64,000 bases of DNA from Cephalotus follicularis (GCA_001972305.1 BDDD01000061.1:432502-496501), one strand, 5' to 3'. Shown: positions 11,362 to 23,989, counted from the first letter of the stretch. Program-made: numbers and translations. Notes: generated from the letters alone by a model not told the origin.

Positions 11362-12021
11362 GGCCCTTCAAGCCACAACGACCTATAGCCTAAGCCCATT
11401 GCACTTCTGTGTCTCTCAAGTACAGTGCTGCTCAAAGCCTTTGTAAGTGGGTCTGCTAAGTTTGCCTCCATGGCAACTCTCTCTAAGGTGATGTCTCCTT
11501 TGTCTATGATCTCCCGGATGAGATGATACCGTCGCAATATGTGTTTAGAAAGATGATGAGACAGTGGCTCTTTGGCTTGTGCAACAACCCCATCGTTATC
11601 ACAGTATACCACAACCGGACGGGAAATGGTAGGAACCACATCAAGTTTCTTAACGAACTTTCGCATCCAAACATCTTCCTTAACAGCATCGGAGGCTGCA
11701 ACATACTCTGCTTCCGTAGTGGAGTCCACAGTAGTTTCCTACTTCGAACTCCTCCAGCTCACAGCACCGCCGTTTAGGAAGAAAATGAATCCTGAAACGG
11801 ATTTGTGATCATTTGGATCACTGTTGAAACTAGAGTCGATATAACCCTCTAATTTCAATTCACTATCTCCTCCATAAGTCAAAAAGGTATCCTGAGTCCT
11901 TCTCAGGTATTTGAGAACCCCTTTGACTATTTCCCAGTGTTTCTCACTAGGGTCGGACTGAAATCGACTAGCCATACCCAAGGCATAAGCGACATCAGGC
12001 CTAGTGCACAGCATGGCGTAC

Positions 12022-12026
12022 ATGAT
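12022..12026. other. Target-site duplication of G1, left copy
   Basis: ATGAT here matches ATGAT at 33560-33564 exactly. Removing everything between the two copies restores the C1 pol reading frame at the Gly-Ser-Ile-Met junction. Confidence 0.93.
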
Positions 12027-13597
12027 TGTCACACCCCGTTTTTCTCAAACAACATTTAAGTGGTAGCAATTAACGTAATATCCAGCTTATTAATGTTCAC
12101 GATAAATTTTTTAAACTTTTCAAATAGTTATATCAATTGCAGAAGCATTCGATAATAAGCCGAATTAAAACACAACACGCGTCCCATACCACGTGTTACC
12201 AATATCATAAATAAATCATTGTCAAAAGCCCTTAAACGGAGCATGAATTAAAACATCCGATACGGTATCTGATCATATATAGATATCCATCAAATACATT
12301 ATCCCAATAATACAGTTATCAGAATAATTAATCCGTTACAATAACCGAAAATCCATCGGTTTCAATAACATAATACGATAACAGTTTAGCAATTCCAATA
12401 AGATTTACAACTCCACCAGCTAACATTATTACAATTTATGCTTCTCCGCGCGCATCCATATTGGTCCCACTGCATCCATTTAAAATGTAGGGGGGTAGCC
12501 TTTGTCATAACTCAGCTAAGTAGAGAAGTTATAAATGTAGTTCGGGGTCAATAATAATGAAGTCATGTATGAATGCGCAATGATGCAATACATAGTCTAT
12601 AACAGTACGTATACATATATTTATATGTATATTTATCAGTATAACCAAACATGTCCTCAAGGGGACCACTCAAACACATTCAGTACAAATGATGCCCACG
12701 TTACTTGCACGGTGGCAGTAACAACAGTCAGCACATGGTAAACGGTACTAGTACGGTGGCTAAGTACCAACAGTGCCCCGCTAACGGGGACAGTAGTAAC
12801 GATACCCAGCACGGTGGCTATGTAACAACAATACCCTGCTAGTGGCAACAGTGGAAATCACATTCAACAGTCAACTCAAGTGATGCAGAATTATAACACT
12901 TGAAACAATAATAATGATGTATAAGCAATCTCTTGAACAGTTCATAATATTTGGGAATTACTTCCCCAGTCATTTGAAAATATATGTATTTTCGAACAAA
13001 ATAATGATTTGTTTAAAATCATGTATAAGCTTTTAAAATGATAAAACACTTTAGAAAACAGTCACAATTCGCTTCACAATTCAGTTGATAGTACAATATA
13101 TAATGCAAACATATGCTCAGAATGCATCCAAGATCGTTGGCGTCGCGCCTATGTTTATCACCTTTTCTAAGATAGGATTATTCTCTATAACAGTTGGCTA
13201 TTTCCTATAACAGTCGGCTGTTTCCTTGAGCAGTCGGCTGTTTTCCTCCAACAGTCGGCTGTTCTAGGCGAGTGGCAGATGAACAGCGTACATCCTACCA
13301 TTTTTGGGCAAACTAACGCATGCACAGTCGACTGTTTTCCATCAACAGTCGGCTGTGGACTTTGAACAGTCGACTGTTTTCCATTAACAGTCGGCTGTGA
13401 ACTTTGAACAGTCGACTGTTTTCCTCCAACAGTCGGCTGTTCTGGGCGACAGTAACATGCAAATTATCCATTTTACATTCAACAAGTTATTTCCAAGTCA
13501 CTCAACCATATTTGCACAAAGGAATATCATCAGTAATTCACAAAACGCTATCCCAGTTCATGCATTTTCTCTATTTCATCATAACACCAGTGGATTT
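12027..13597 (-). repeat. G1 3' LTR, terminal 1571 bp
   Basis: It aligns with 30995-32586 of the 5' LTR, with a short indel near 12145 and scattered substitutions. It shares the series of imperfect AACAGTCGGCTGTT motifs (13180-13445). On the + strand it starts TGTCACACCCCG and stops at AGTGGATTT, where C2's LTR starts. Confidence 0.88.
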
Positions 13598-16051
13598 TGT
13601 TAGAGTAGGGGTGTCCCTGCATCCCTCGAGGTGGCTCTACATAAATATATATGTATGTATGAGATGCACTCCTTAACTGGAGATATCTCTTTAAGCCGTG
13701 GGGCGGCTGCATGTATGTATATTACACTCTCTAATTATACAATCTGAATTCCTTTTCTGGGTTTTATAGTGCATATTCAATCAACAATGGCAACCTGCTA
13801 TATGTATATCCCAAACCATCTTAAATGGATCAGGTGATCACCATGTCATCCGAGTACACATATAGCGCCCTGTCGTTCGAGGGGTTGGATCTCATGCCTG
13901 AGAGCTTATGAGAATGAGATCCATACTCCCTTCTGATAGAACATTCCAAGTCATAGGTTCACTTTCTTAGGGAAATTGTTGAACCGTAAAGACTTACCGT
14001 ATTATGCTTTCTCCCGAGTTATGCGGAGGATGGACTATCTCATTACCATTTGGATTTATCCTAAAGCATTATGCGGGGTTCGTGCTAAGGAGCATGAGAC
14101 TGAACAGACCCACTATAGGAAACCTATTTGGAAATTCATACCTATGTCAATAGGATTCCTATAGTCTCGATAGTGTGTAGTCTATGGTGACTAGTAAACC
14201 ATTCGTGGAGCTACGTTGTATCGTTAGACCTGAGCGGCTGGCATGCATTATGTTGTAACTGCTTGGCTTTGATTTTTGCCTTCCCCAGCACTAGCCACGT
14301 GCTGGCAAAAGGGTTGTCTTTGGGCTTTGTGGGAGCTTCATTGAGATGTATGGGCGAGTTCGCAATAACGGATCGTCACACCCGTATGAAGGGTGATCGG
14401 CTCTATATTATTTATGTCCGTTGAGACTCATAAAACCCTGATAAGGTATAGGCAGACTGGAAACGGGGTTTCTGGGGAGGTTTTCCGAAAGTCTCAATGC
14501 GTACGTAAATTTATAGTTATCGCGACTTTACCTAGGGGTGACATTATTACGAACCCTAGGTCGCAATCGGAGCTAAGTATGACGTAGGATACATGACACA
14601 TATGTCGTTGACTGGATAATGTACTGGTTTAACTGGATGTCGACTTATAGACGTAGTTAATTCTAGGGATCCGGGGGATGATGGGATTCACACCGGGGTT
14701 GTTTTAATAGTCGGGGACTATCAGGGTGGTCGTACCAAAAATCCTTGGATGTTCTGAGAAATTTATAGTCGTACTGGATTCAACTGGGCCTTTGGGTCCC
14801 ACCTAATTATTAGAAAAGCGATGCATGCTACACATATGTTAGCTTGGCAGAAAAACTAGTTTTAACGAGTTTATATTAATTTAGCATTCGTGGTTTATTT
14901 ATTTATTTATTTAAATTTACCACCGTATTGTCAAATTGATATATTAAGAGAAACCACAGTGTGAGTATGTTTTACATACCTTGTGCGGGGTGCACATTTT
15001 TTTTAAAACAAAGAGAGAAACTTTTTATTGTGTTATTTTTTAATACAAAAAGGAGAAAGAGACTTTTTATTGTGTTGACTAAGTCTTCTTGGCGTTTTGG
15101 ACACGCCAAAATGGCGCTCGGGTAACGTGCTACAGGGGAGAAAATGCATTGACTCGTGCGTTGCTCGCTGTAGGCGCGCTCCGGTCGGAGAAGTCGACGC
15201 CGCTGGTGTCGGTGGCCGGGGAAAGAGGCGGCCTCTCATCCACGGTAAGCCTCTCTCTCTTCTCTCCCCGTTTTTCTCTTCTCTCTCTCTGTTTGATCGA
15301 GACGCGTTTTTGCGTCTTCCCACTGCTGGTATCTCTTCTGCCGCTGACAGTCACTGTAGGTGGAGCCAAGCTTTGGCTCTACCCACCTTGACCCTAGTTT
15401 AGGCTTTTACCGGTGTTTTCCGGTGCGTTTGTGGCCGTATTCATTTTGTTGAGTCGACTCTGCCAAGTCAACTCACTGTGCGCCTGACTTGGCGTTTCAA
15501 CCCGAGTCACGACGAGTCTTGGCCACCAGTGGGTTATTGGGGTGTTGACGCCCACATATGTCGCTACCAGTCAATGACGCGTTGACCGAGTCGCACTGAG
15601 TCCGAACTTAGTGAGTCACCACCGCTGTTCACCATGTTCCGGGGCGCTTCTCATCATGTCTCCGCCAGAAATGGGTCGAGCACTTTTTTGGAGTCCGTTG
15701 GTCTCTTGGTTGAAGTTTTTGTGGACAGGCCAGAAACCGGCAGTGGAGCCGGTATCCGGCAGCTGCTTCGGCAAGCGTGTAGCGGCAAAGTGATGGAGCC
15801 GCCAACGTTGGTATGGTTTCTAATCTTTTATATTTATTGTTTACCGAATTTGTTTCGGTTAATTGGATGTATACTTGACTGTTTCATTTATTTCGATTGA
15901 ATATCAAACGGAGATCCTGGGCGCATAGATTTTGGTAGTAAGATGTAAGTGTGACCTTAACTTCGTGGCTTGGTGGTTTTTGAAAAATTTAAATTATACA
16001 CACTTGCATCCTAGACCCAAAATCGACCAAGACCGTTCCTAGGTTCCAACA
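13598..16051 (+). repeat. C2 5' LTR
   Basis: It starts TGTTAGAGTAGGGGTGTCC and ends TTCCAACA just before a TGGTATC primer-binding site. It shares with C1's LTR the block around 13905-13985 (GATCC...AAGTCATAGGTTCACTTTCTT) and both hairpins. The section 15060-15620 is GC-rich with CT runs and contains GAGTCGACTC (15451-15460). Frames seen there (15033-15402, 15611-15900) have no recognisable domain and are not counted as genes. Confidence 0.85.
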
Positions 16052-16053
16052 AG

Positions 16054-16065
16054 TGGTATCCGAGA
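16054..16065 (+). other. C2 primer-binding site (initiator Met-tRNA type)
   Basis: TGGTATCCGAGA lies two bases after the LTR end. One base differs from the usual TGGTATCAGAG of C1, G1 and G2, so priming may be weakened. Confidence 0.8.
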
Positions 16066-17587
16066 GATCCATTTTAATATCAATTGGACTTCGATTTCAA
16101 TTTTTGGTGACTATTTTGGTATGATTAAAGTAGCTGAGATTCTAATTTAATTCCATTCCCATTGTTGTTTTATAAAATTAAGTTTTCTTAAACCGAGGGA
16201 AACTAGATTTTAAATAATTTAGTGGGAGTTTTATTGGAATATCGGCAATCTTAGGATTATTTCGATTGGTCATCGGAAATTGAAATTGCTTGTGTTTATT
16301 TATTTCTATTGTGGATATAGATTTAAATGTCTTATGCATGATGGTAGGCAATGGGATTGAACCTAGCTTTTGTTTTCTTTTGTGAATGGTTTAATTTGCT
16401 TTATTATCATGTACTTTATTTGGTCTGTAATATGGTTGCTTGCGTGCACCATTTTTCCTTTTTTTTTGTGTAATTCTCTCTCTCCCGCCATTTGTGTTCT
16501 ACTCTTTATTTTTAAATGTATTTGTGTAAATTTCATTTTTTTGTAAATAAAAGAAGAGAAGAATCGCAAAGGAGCCTGAAGAGGGAGATCAAGGAAAATG
16601 CAAGACCAAGTGAAGGCCATGTATGCATGGTGCATTTTGTAATAAATTAGTTTTGAATAGTTCACCTAGGAGACCGAGTGATCACATACGCTCATGCGAT
16701 CGCTCATAGTTTTAATCCCTAGACAGGCCTTTTTTATTTCTATGTGGATCATAGGATGAATGAGATGGATGTTTACTTTTTGCAAACAATCCAAACACGT
16801 CAAGCATAATAAGCCGTTTCCAAATGGATTTGAAGATTAAAATTAATCTCATAACGGCTTTGGCTAACTAAATAAAATGAGACCTCAAATTCCTCCAATT
16901 ATGAAATAATAAGTCCATAAGGGGTGGGACACAAGGGTGTTCCATCGTTGGCCTTCCACGCCTTTGTTTACTAGTATGGATATATTGGGGATAGCACTGC
17001 CTCAGCAGAGGTACCCCATATGACCATTTCTACTAAATTTCAGTGCTGGGGTAGCACTGGAAGGAAATAACTAAGTTTTGGTGTTTTGACTAGCCTCCTA
17101 GTGGATATCAAAACCGGTTCATTTCTTTGAGGGTTGTGGGTACGGACTTATAATGAGTTCATACTATTAGCGCCGCCATAGCGGTGGATTGTATGGGTCG
17201 GGAGGCCAAATGATATATCGGATCTTGCATTTCAAGGGCGAGGCTCAAATGTAAATTGGCCTTTAAAGCCTACCTATTTGGTATTATGGTTTGTTCTGCC
17301 CCCAGCGGAGACCATAATATGTGAAATATATTTCGATCCCCACTAGGAAGCGGGTGCTTCCCGAATTCTACATGGAGGCGTGGGATACGATTAGAATAGT
17401 GGGAGGAGCCATAATTACTAAAGACCAAGAATTATGGTAATAACATAAAATCGAATGATCTGCTAAATTACTCTCTTGTTTCTTCTAATAGGTTGTTAGA
17501 TAACATATTCTATATACTCAAATGGCAAACAACACTGTTATTTGGCATGTTTTATATTTTCTTAAGTGACATAATCCACTTTTTTGA
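16066..17587 (+). other. C2 untranslated leader
   Basis: Non-coding. It is related to the C1 leader (38346 down to 36959) through several shared blocks: AATTTAGTGGGAGTT, CTTATGCATG.TGGTAGGC, AGGAGACC.AGTG.TCAC, and the GGAGG/GGTTTG segments near 17200-17400. The frame at 16363-16665 on the other strand is spurious. Confidence 0.65.
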
Positions 17588-18016
17588 ATGGTTGCGCATT
17601 GTACTCACAAGCATGAGAGTTTTTCATGTCATGACCGAGATACCCCCACATTAGAGATCAATGCATCTGACCATCATAAGGCCAGGGTGGCTAAGTGGTG
17701 GGACGACGATCACAGACCTCAATACGTGGCGAGTGTTGTCTTGATGCCGAACTGGCAAACGCTATGTATTTCTTCACAGACCTTATTTGCCCAGTTGATA
17801 CAACTTGAGGAGTTGTTTGACACACAATCAAGGACTGATAAGGTAGTTTTGGACCAGTCTAAATCAAAACAATCTGTGATACCTATTCATTCTTCTGGAA
17901 CAACCTCAAGGAGAGGTGGATCAAGAGGATCCAGTTCCCAGGGCAAGGAGCCCATAAGGAAGAAAGAAAAGGAACCACTTCACGTGGTTTGGGGATACCA
18001 TTCATTAGAGGATTAA
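17588..18016 (+). pseudogene. C2 gag remnant
   Basis: A 142-residue frame whose middle (KARVAKWWDDDHRPQYVASVVLMP) is a diverged copy of the C1 gag segment around KAKRAKWIDKDEQARWLA. Its end (RRGGSRGSSSQGKEPIRKKEKE) matches the basic C1 stretch before the zinc knuckle. Most of the central gag domain between these parts is missing. Gag would form the virus-like particle; this copy could not. Confidence 0.7.
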
Positions 18017-18049
18017 ATAGCTTATTAAGGAGATATCTTGCTTCTGTAT

Positions 18050-19299
18050 GGGAAGTTAGGATACTGGAAGAGAAGTTGCACACAATTTCTTGCTTCCATT
18101 GCAGATGGTGCCTCGGGGTAGGTACCGTCATATTTTTCATATTCCACTTAGCTTACAATGTAAGTTCAATTTGGGTTGTGTACTCAAGTTATGAGACTAA
18201 CATTTGTAACTCTTTGCAGGATGCTAAGAGGAGCTAGGCAACTGGGAGTTGAGGATGCAATGGACCTATGACATGAAGATCGGGGATCTACTTTTATGTT
18301 GTAGGATATTTTGATTTGTATTATAAAGCAATGTGGCTTTTGTATATAGACTTAAACTCTTGTAAACATTGTAAAGAACTTTTGTTCTTAACTTTGATTA
18401 GCATATCCAATGTATATTTTGTAAAGCTGAGAGCTTTTTATTTATTACAAATGGATAGTGGCTATTATTTTCTGGTTGTGTATCAGTCGGCACTGATTAA
18501 CTAGATAATTGGTTTTTTAATTCTTAAATACTAATCAAGCAATAGCACCAGCTATTAAGCAAGGAATTAACAATAAAAGACAATGAGAGATATGATATAA
18601 ACCCTTCATAAGCTTTTGCATTGTTGAGTAGGTCATTCTAGCGAGGCTGGATAAACACGCTTGGTTAAGGATGGACTTTTGGACATCCAGGACGGGGAGT
18701 CCTTTCCAACGTGTACACCATGTTTCTTTGGTGTAATGACCAAATCATCTTTTCTCCAAGGATGGAGATAAGAAAGTGGACATATTGTAATATATCCATA
18801 CTGACATTAGTGGTATAATGTCATACAATGCACGTGAAGGTTTTCACTACTTCATTACCTTCACCTGTGATTCGTCACGGTTTCGGTAACGTTTCGAGTG
18901 AAACACAAATCTGAATCTTTTGAAGGAGTTAAGAGATTTAGTTATGAAGTAGAAATGAAAACGGGTAAACCCATTAAAGCATTACGCTCTGATCGGGGAA
19001 TCGAATACCTGTCTGCTGAATTCTTGGGTTATCTGAGAGATAACGGAATTCTCTCTCAATGGATCCTTTCTGGAACACCATATTGTGGTGATGTTTCCAA
19101 ACGGAGGAAATTGACATTCGTGAATATGTCAAATCCATTATGTCTTTTATTCATCTTCTTATCTCCTTCTGGGATGATGCGTTGCAACGGCAGCGTAGAT
19201 CCTAATCCGTATTCCTATGAAATACTCTCCCTCCATATAATTCAAGATATTGAATTGGAGGAAACCCATCCTAAACCAAGATGGTTAATGGTTGTCTGA
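18050..19299 (+). pseudogene. C2 protease and integrase remnants
   Basis: At about 18090-18237 a zinc-knuckle scrap (CFHC) precedes VSSIWVVYSSYETNICNSLQ, aligned with C1's STWVLDSGCVTNICNSLQ; the protease Asp-Ser-Gly is lost. From 18640 onward integrase pieces follow in shifting frames. From 18898 the frame KHKSESFEGVKRFSYEVE... runs through ALRSDRGIEYLSAEFLGYLRDN, retaining the second catalytic Asp. It ends at a stop at 19297-19299, shortly before the solo LTR. Confidence 0.75.
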
Positions 19300-19305
19300 C
19301 TTACC

Positions 19306-19310
19306 TAAGA
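19306..19310. other. Target-site duplication of solo LTR S2, left copy
   Basis: TAAGA here and TAAGA at 21898-21902 flank the solo LTR exactly. Confidence 0.9.
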
Positions 19311-21897
19311 TGTAATACCCCGTACCTTTTTGGAGTTTAAGAGTTCTTTTTTTTTTAGATATATGATATGCTTCTTTTGTCTTTTGGGACTTATGTGTAA
19401 TAAGGGATAAGAGATGGATGTTAAGCCAAGGTCTAAGTGGGATTAGTGGAAGTTGAAGGACTTTTATGCAAAGCTTCTTGAGGTAGATTCCAACTTCCAA
19501 GACAAAAGACGGCTAAGTTGGGAAGTCGTGTGAAGTTATCTTGAGATGTGGTCATATCTTTTCTTTTAGTTTCTGCAGATTAGAGTTTTAGAGAGAGAGA
19601 GAGAGCTCTAGGTTTTTTTCTTCTTCTTCTTCTTCTTCGTTCGTGCGGCTGGACCAATAGCAGTGAAGCTTTCTGGGCGCAGCAGTGGGAGAAGCAGACA
19701 AGCCAGAGGAAGAGAGTAGCAGAGAAGAAGGGACGTTAGCATCCAAGGAAGTATCAAGAACTGTGAGTGGGACATCTTTTCCTTTAAAGCTTTTCATTGT
19801 CCATTTTATGTTCTTTGAGAATCCTTTTCTTCAGCTTCAGTTTGAGTAAGTGAGTTTTGATGGGAAGTTATTTTCCCTGATGTCTTATGTTAACCCTTTG
19901 TTCTTTGTGAGTGGAGCGTTCCCAGAGCCCAGAATAAGTAGATGTTAAGCTTTCTTATATCGTTTCATCCACGGATGGCCCCTCCTCAGCATATTTATTG
20001 TCTATGATAGGTTGTTGAGCGAGTCTGCCCCCAGGTCCTACCTGGATCTCCTGTCATTGTGGCTAGGATAGTGTACAGGGTATGAGCGCAGCCGAATGCA
20101 CATGTACAAGCTCCTTCCTCCTCAGCCTATCATCACCAGGATGAGAAGTTGAGTGAGTCTGTCCCCGGGTTCCATACCTCGATCTCCTTGCATTGTTACT
20201 AGGACAATGTGTAGGGTATGAGTACAGTTGAGCTATGTTATCAGATATAGTAGTGTAGAGCCTTTCAGTAGGTTTTCTAGAGAAGGACCTTATCCTCGGC
20301 AGTCATGCCATCGGCATCAATGCCTTGGTTCAGAGGAAGACTTTGTCCTTGGTAGTCATGCCACCAACCCAAATAAGAAAGTAAAGCAATATCAAGTACT
20401 GGTGGGTCGGCAGGTAAGCTGCCCAGCCCGGCTTATGCTAAAACAACAAAAAGTACATATGGGTCGGCAGGTAAGCTGCCCAGCCCAGCTTAGGCCAAAA
20501 ACCAGCTCAGCTCAGGCCACTATAAGTTGGCAAGTATATTTATGTAACCAGCAGGCTTCGGCCAAGATCAGCACAGCGAAGAAAAGCTAGTTCTAGCTTA
20601 GTTGTTCTCCTCGGGTGTTTAGCCGGGAAGGACCCTAGTTCTTTTCAGTTATCTTTCTTGTTAATCAGTTGTATTCTTATGTTCTTTCAGCTTTCATGAA
20701 TGTTCTAGAACTAACTAAGCATAGAAAGAGTAAGTTTTCTTCAAGTACTTTGAACTTTTCCTTACTGTATGCCATGAGATATATGTTTTGTTTTAGTCTT
20801 TTCCCCAGTTGGGATAGTATTCATGCTCATGGTAAGTTTTCTTCAGTGCATTCTTTTCTATGGATGCACCATAGGATGATTCGTTCTCATTCACTTAGTC
20901 AGTTGGATAATCCCCTCACAGCTTGTTTTGCAGACCAGCCAGCCGGAGGAGACCGTCCGGCCCAGCAGTAGATAGCTACGCAAGGTAGTTTTCGAGCTCA
21001 GCAACACGGGACGCCAGCTCAGGCGTTTAGCAGTGCATAGCATGGGGCATACTTTGGGTTCTTTTACCCTTCTGTTGTAGTAGAGCAGCTGTGTGTTTAG
21101 CTTTGTAAAGAAAGATAAGTTGTGTTGTTCTTTTGCTTGCCAGGGAAGGCAGTGTTTGTATGCCAGGGATGAGATATGTAATAGTTTGATACTTTCGAGT
21201 TATGTTACGGATGTTTTGAGTTTATAAATGTGTTTATCTTGTGTTTTTATGAAGTTTTTATGTTTTAAGTTTTGTGATCCCAGGCCTGGTGGGGGAGCTA
21301 GAGAGTCCCCGGGCTTGTGTAGTGGAGATGAGCTTAGCGGGGGAGAATAGTTAAGGTTAAGGTGGTTGTCTTAAGTTTTTGGAGTTTTACCCGTGGAGGT
21401 AGGCCTCCCCGGGTAAGGTTGCTTTTGATGTATGACCCCAAGAAGGAGTCCTCGGGTAGATGCCAGGGAAGGCTGGTTAGAGGAGGTTCGGAAAGGGCAT
21501 AAGTTGTTAGCTTTGTTAGTGTTGTTGAGTTGAGCAGGGTTGTACGCCGGGGAACAACTTGCATGTGCGTGATCTGCCAGGGGAGTTTAGGTAAGCACGT
21601 GAGGCGTGCATGGGTTTCTCCCCAGGCGTTAGTTGTGCGCAGCATTTTGGAGCTTTGGTTTTAAGTTGTGCGCGGGGCATGAGCAGGAGAGGTGCTGGGT
21701 CCTCTGCCCCGGCTATCTTGTCAGCTGCGCACCCAGCCCAGCCCAGGCTTTCTCCTCGGGCTTTTGCACGTTTGTTTCCCTTGGAGTTTTAAGACAGCTC
21801 CTCAGGCAGTTTCAGTTTTAGAGGGTTGTTGGCAAGAGTAGCGCCATCCCCGGTCAGGGCACTTGTCCGATAGAGTTAGCGAGAGCGGGTCCTGACA
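19311..21897 (+). mobile_element. Solo LTR S2, Ty3/gypsy type, 2587 bp
   Basis: It starts TGTAATACCCCGTACC, ends GCGGGTCCTGACA and has a perfect TAAGA duplication, so it is an intact solo LTR. It differs from the A/G1 and G2/G3 families. Inside are a TTC run (19617-19638), a duplication of about 136 bp (19982-20117 and 20118-20235), a 57-bp period repeat of GGGTCGGCAGGTAAGCTGCC (20404 and 20461) and a related pair near 20285-20365. Frames at 20228-20590, 20669-20971 and 21610-21821 are repeat-derived, without known domains. Confidence 0.88.
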
Positions 21898-21902
21898 TAA
21901 GA

Positions 21903-23788
21903 AGGCTGAAACCTTCTAAGTTGGAGGCGCGAGCGAATCGTTGCCGGTTTGTGGGATATCCTAAGAAGTTCTTAGGATTTCATTTCAAACATAATAGCAA
22001 ACAAATGATATTTGTTTCGCGTACTGCAAAATTCCTCGAAAGGGGAATACCTATTTACAGGAAGCAGTGGGAGTAAGGTATAACTAAGTGAGTTATTACT
22101 AGGTGAAAGCCCACAGAACGATGAGGAATTAGAGGTGGAACCCTCTAAAGATGAGATTTGGGAAAGGATCCCAACCTGAGAAGGGATCTCAGTAAGGCAC
22201 TCCTCATGAGAGGAGATCAAGCAAGATTTTAACAGCGTCTGAGAAATGTGGTTTTCTCGCAAAAGGCACTGATAAATCAAAAGTCATCAATGATGACGAG
22301 CCTATCATCTACAAAGGAAACAGTGAAGAGCACTGTTTTCTAGGCATGGCTGGGAGTCATGAAATCCGAAATGGACGCCATATACGTCAACCGAGTATGG
22401 AACTTGGTTAATGCTCCCATAGGCAGGTTGCCCAATGGTTGCATATATATCTTCAAGAGGAAGATAGGCGTTAATAAAAAATGGTTCAAACCTTTAAATC
22501 ATAATGATTAAGTCCATTTGGATAATGCTTGTAATTGCCACTCGTTATGGATATAACAAATGGTAAAAGGATGTAAAGATAACCTTGAAAAAGGACTATC
22601 TTGAAGTGGACATCTTAATGTCCCAAACCTGAGGGGTTTACATCCAAGGAACATTAGCACAGAGTGTGTGCACGCTCTAAGGTCTGTGTATGACCTTATA
22701 CAAGCATCCATAGCTGAAACATCTGTTTTTGATTTTTATCAAAAAGATGCTATGCCTTAAGTCTACCGGAAATAGGATATCCCAGATATCACTTTCTTGG
22801 TACTGTACATGGATAACATTCTACACATTGGTAATGTTGTAGGTATGTTATAGTACAATTAACCAAGAACTTCTCCAAAAGGATTTGGGAGAGACTTCCT
22901 ACGTTTTGAGAATGAAGATCTTAAGAGTAGATCAAGTAGGTTGTTTAGACTTTCCCAAAGCCAGTACATCAGCAGGGTGCTGATATAGTATGGACTTCTG
23001 AATTCCACGTTTGGCTTACTGCCAATTAGCTAAGGAATTCGTCTTTCCAAGAGGATGTTGAAAAAGACGCCAGAGGAAAGTGTTGCATAAGTAGGCTACC
23101 TTATGCTTTGACTCAAGGCTACATCATGCAATATCATACTTACTATTAAGTCGACATCGTACAAGCCTAAGGGTCTGGCTAGTCGATAATCGGTCCAATC
23201 CCTATGAGAGGCACAGGGAATTGTCAAAGAGATCTGAGAGTGACTCAAGATTACTTCTTGACATATGGAGAAGATAGTGAATTGAATAAGAGTTATGTTG
23301 ACTCTGATTTCAAATGTGATCTGAATGATCACGACATCGTATCAGGATAAGTGATTGTCCTAAACGAAGGCTCTATGTGAGTTGGAGGAGTCTACAATAG
23401 TGGGATACTGTTGACTCAACCATGCATAAGAGTATGTTATAACCTATGATACCGAAAAGTTTCTGTTTAGTGGAAGTTCATTGTGGAAGTTCATGTAGTT
23501 TCATCTATCGTTCATCCAGTTGTGTAGAGTGACGACGATAGGGGGCCTTTACACAGGCTATGGAACCCAGTCTCATTATCGCTCTAAACTTCAGCAACAG
23601 TATCATTATATTATACGATTCATGAGATCGTATATAGAGGAAACATTATCCTAGAGAGATTTGCGATGATAGCAAATTTTGGCAGACCCACTGACCAATG
23701 CCATGAGCATTAGTAGTACTTGAGCGACAGCGGAAGATCGATTGGCTTAGGCTAAAGGTCTTTGTGGCTTGAGGGTCAAGTGGGAGAT
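21903..23788 (+). pseudogene. C2 pol remnant: integrase tail, reverse transcriptase, RNase H
   Basis: No long frame survives, but the order is clear on comparison with C1. At 21903-22060 AETF..GGASES then KFLGFHF matches the C1 segment SKLEARADHCRFVGYP. At 22345-22470 VMKSEMDAIYVNRVWNLVNAP matches the start of reverse transcriptase. At 22806-22817 the catalytic YVDD reads YMDN. At 23215-23340 RNase H shows RVTQDYFLTYGEDSELN and YVDSDF. At 23745-23775 the end LWLEGPSG is recognisable. The gene is non-functional through frameshifts, stops and loss of the YVDD Asp. Confidence 0.8.
23778..23788 (+). other. C2 polypurine tract
   Basis: AAGTGGGAGAT, identical to that of C1, directly precedes the 3' LTR start (TTTTAG here for TGTTAG). 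Confidence 0.75.
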
Positions 23789-23989
23789 TTTTAGAGTAGG
23801 GGTGTCCGTGCATGCCACAAGGTGGCTCTGCATAAATATATATGTATGTATGAGATGCACTCCTTAACTGGAGATATCTCTTTAAGCTGCGAGGTGGTTG
23901 CATGTATGTATATTACACTCTCTATTGATACAATCTGAATTCCTTTTTTGTGTTTTATAGTGCATATTCAATCAATAATGGCAACCTGC
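23789..23989 (+). repeat. C2 3' LTR, first 201 bp only
   Basis: It aligns with 13598-13798, with about 16 differences over 200 bp by eye. It stops at AACCTGC and runs straight into - strand reverse-transcriptase coding sequence of G2. Confidence 0.85.

Larger units (their letters stand above)
11340..12026 (-). pseudogene. C1 pol, RNase H end (3' of the G1 insertion)
   Basis: This stretch continues C1 pol exactly where 33565 leaves off. It opens with IMYAMLCTRPDVAYALG and then the copia RNase H: an Asp in YIDSSF, a Glu in TTEAEYVA and an Asp in VYCDND. It closes with LADPLTKAL and LWLEGPSGRLLD. An in-frame TAG at 11739-11741 replaces the Gln expected in SSKQE. The true stop (TAG) lies a few bases inside the LTR, a compact arrangement. 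RNase H would remove genomic RNA from the RNA/DNA hybrid. Confidence 0.92.
13598..23989 (+). mobile_element. Ty1/copia element C2, heavily degenerate, with truncated 3' LTR
   Basis: Order: 5' LTR (13598-16051), primer-binding site, leader, remnants of gag, protease, integrase, reverse transcriptase and RNase H, a polypurine tract, and about 200 bp of 3' LTR. LTR, leader and protein remnants are all related to C1, but C2 is far more degraded. Its 5' end starts cleanly with TGTTAG inside G1's LTR. Its 3' end stops at a junction with G2 reverse transcriptase, with TGC shared by both partners. A solo LTR (19311-21897) lies inside. Confidence 0.85.

Noticed and set aside
15033-15402. GC-rich frames on both strands in C2's LTR
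   Set aside because: Low-complexity Arg/Ser-rich translations from CT and GA runs inside an LTR, in several frames at once.
16363-16665. 100-codon - strand frame in the C2 leader
   Set aside because: AT-rich leader related to C1's leader, which lacks the frame.
20228-20971. Frames of 100-120 codons in solo LTR S2
   Set aside because: Built from internal LTR duplications without a recognisable protein family.
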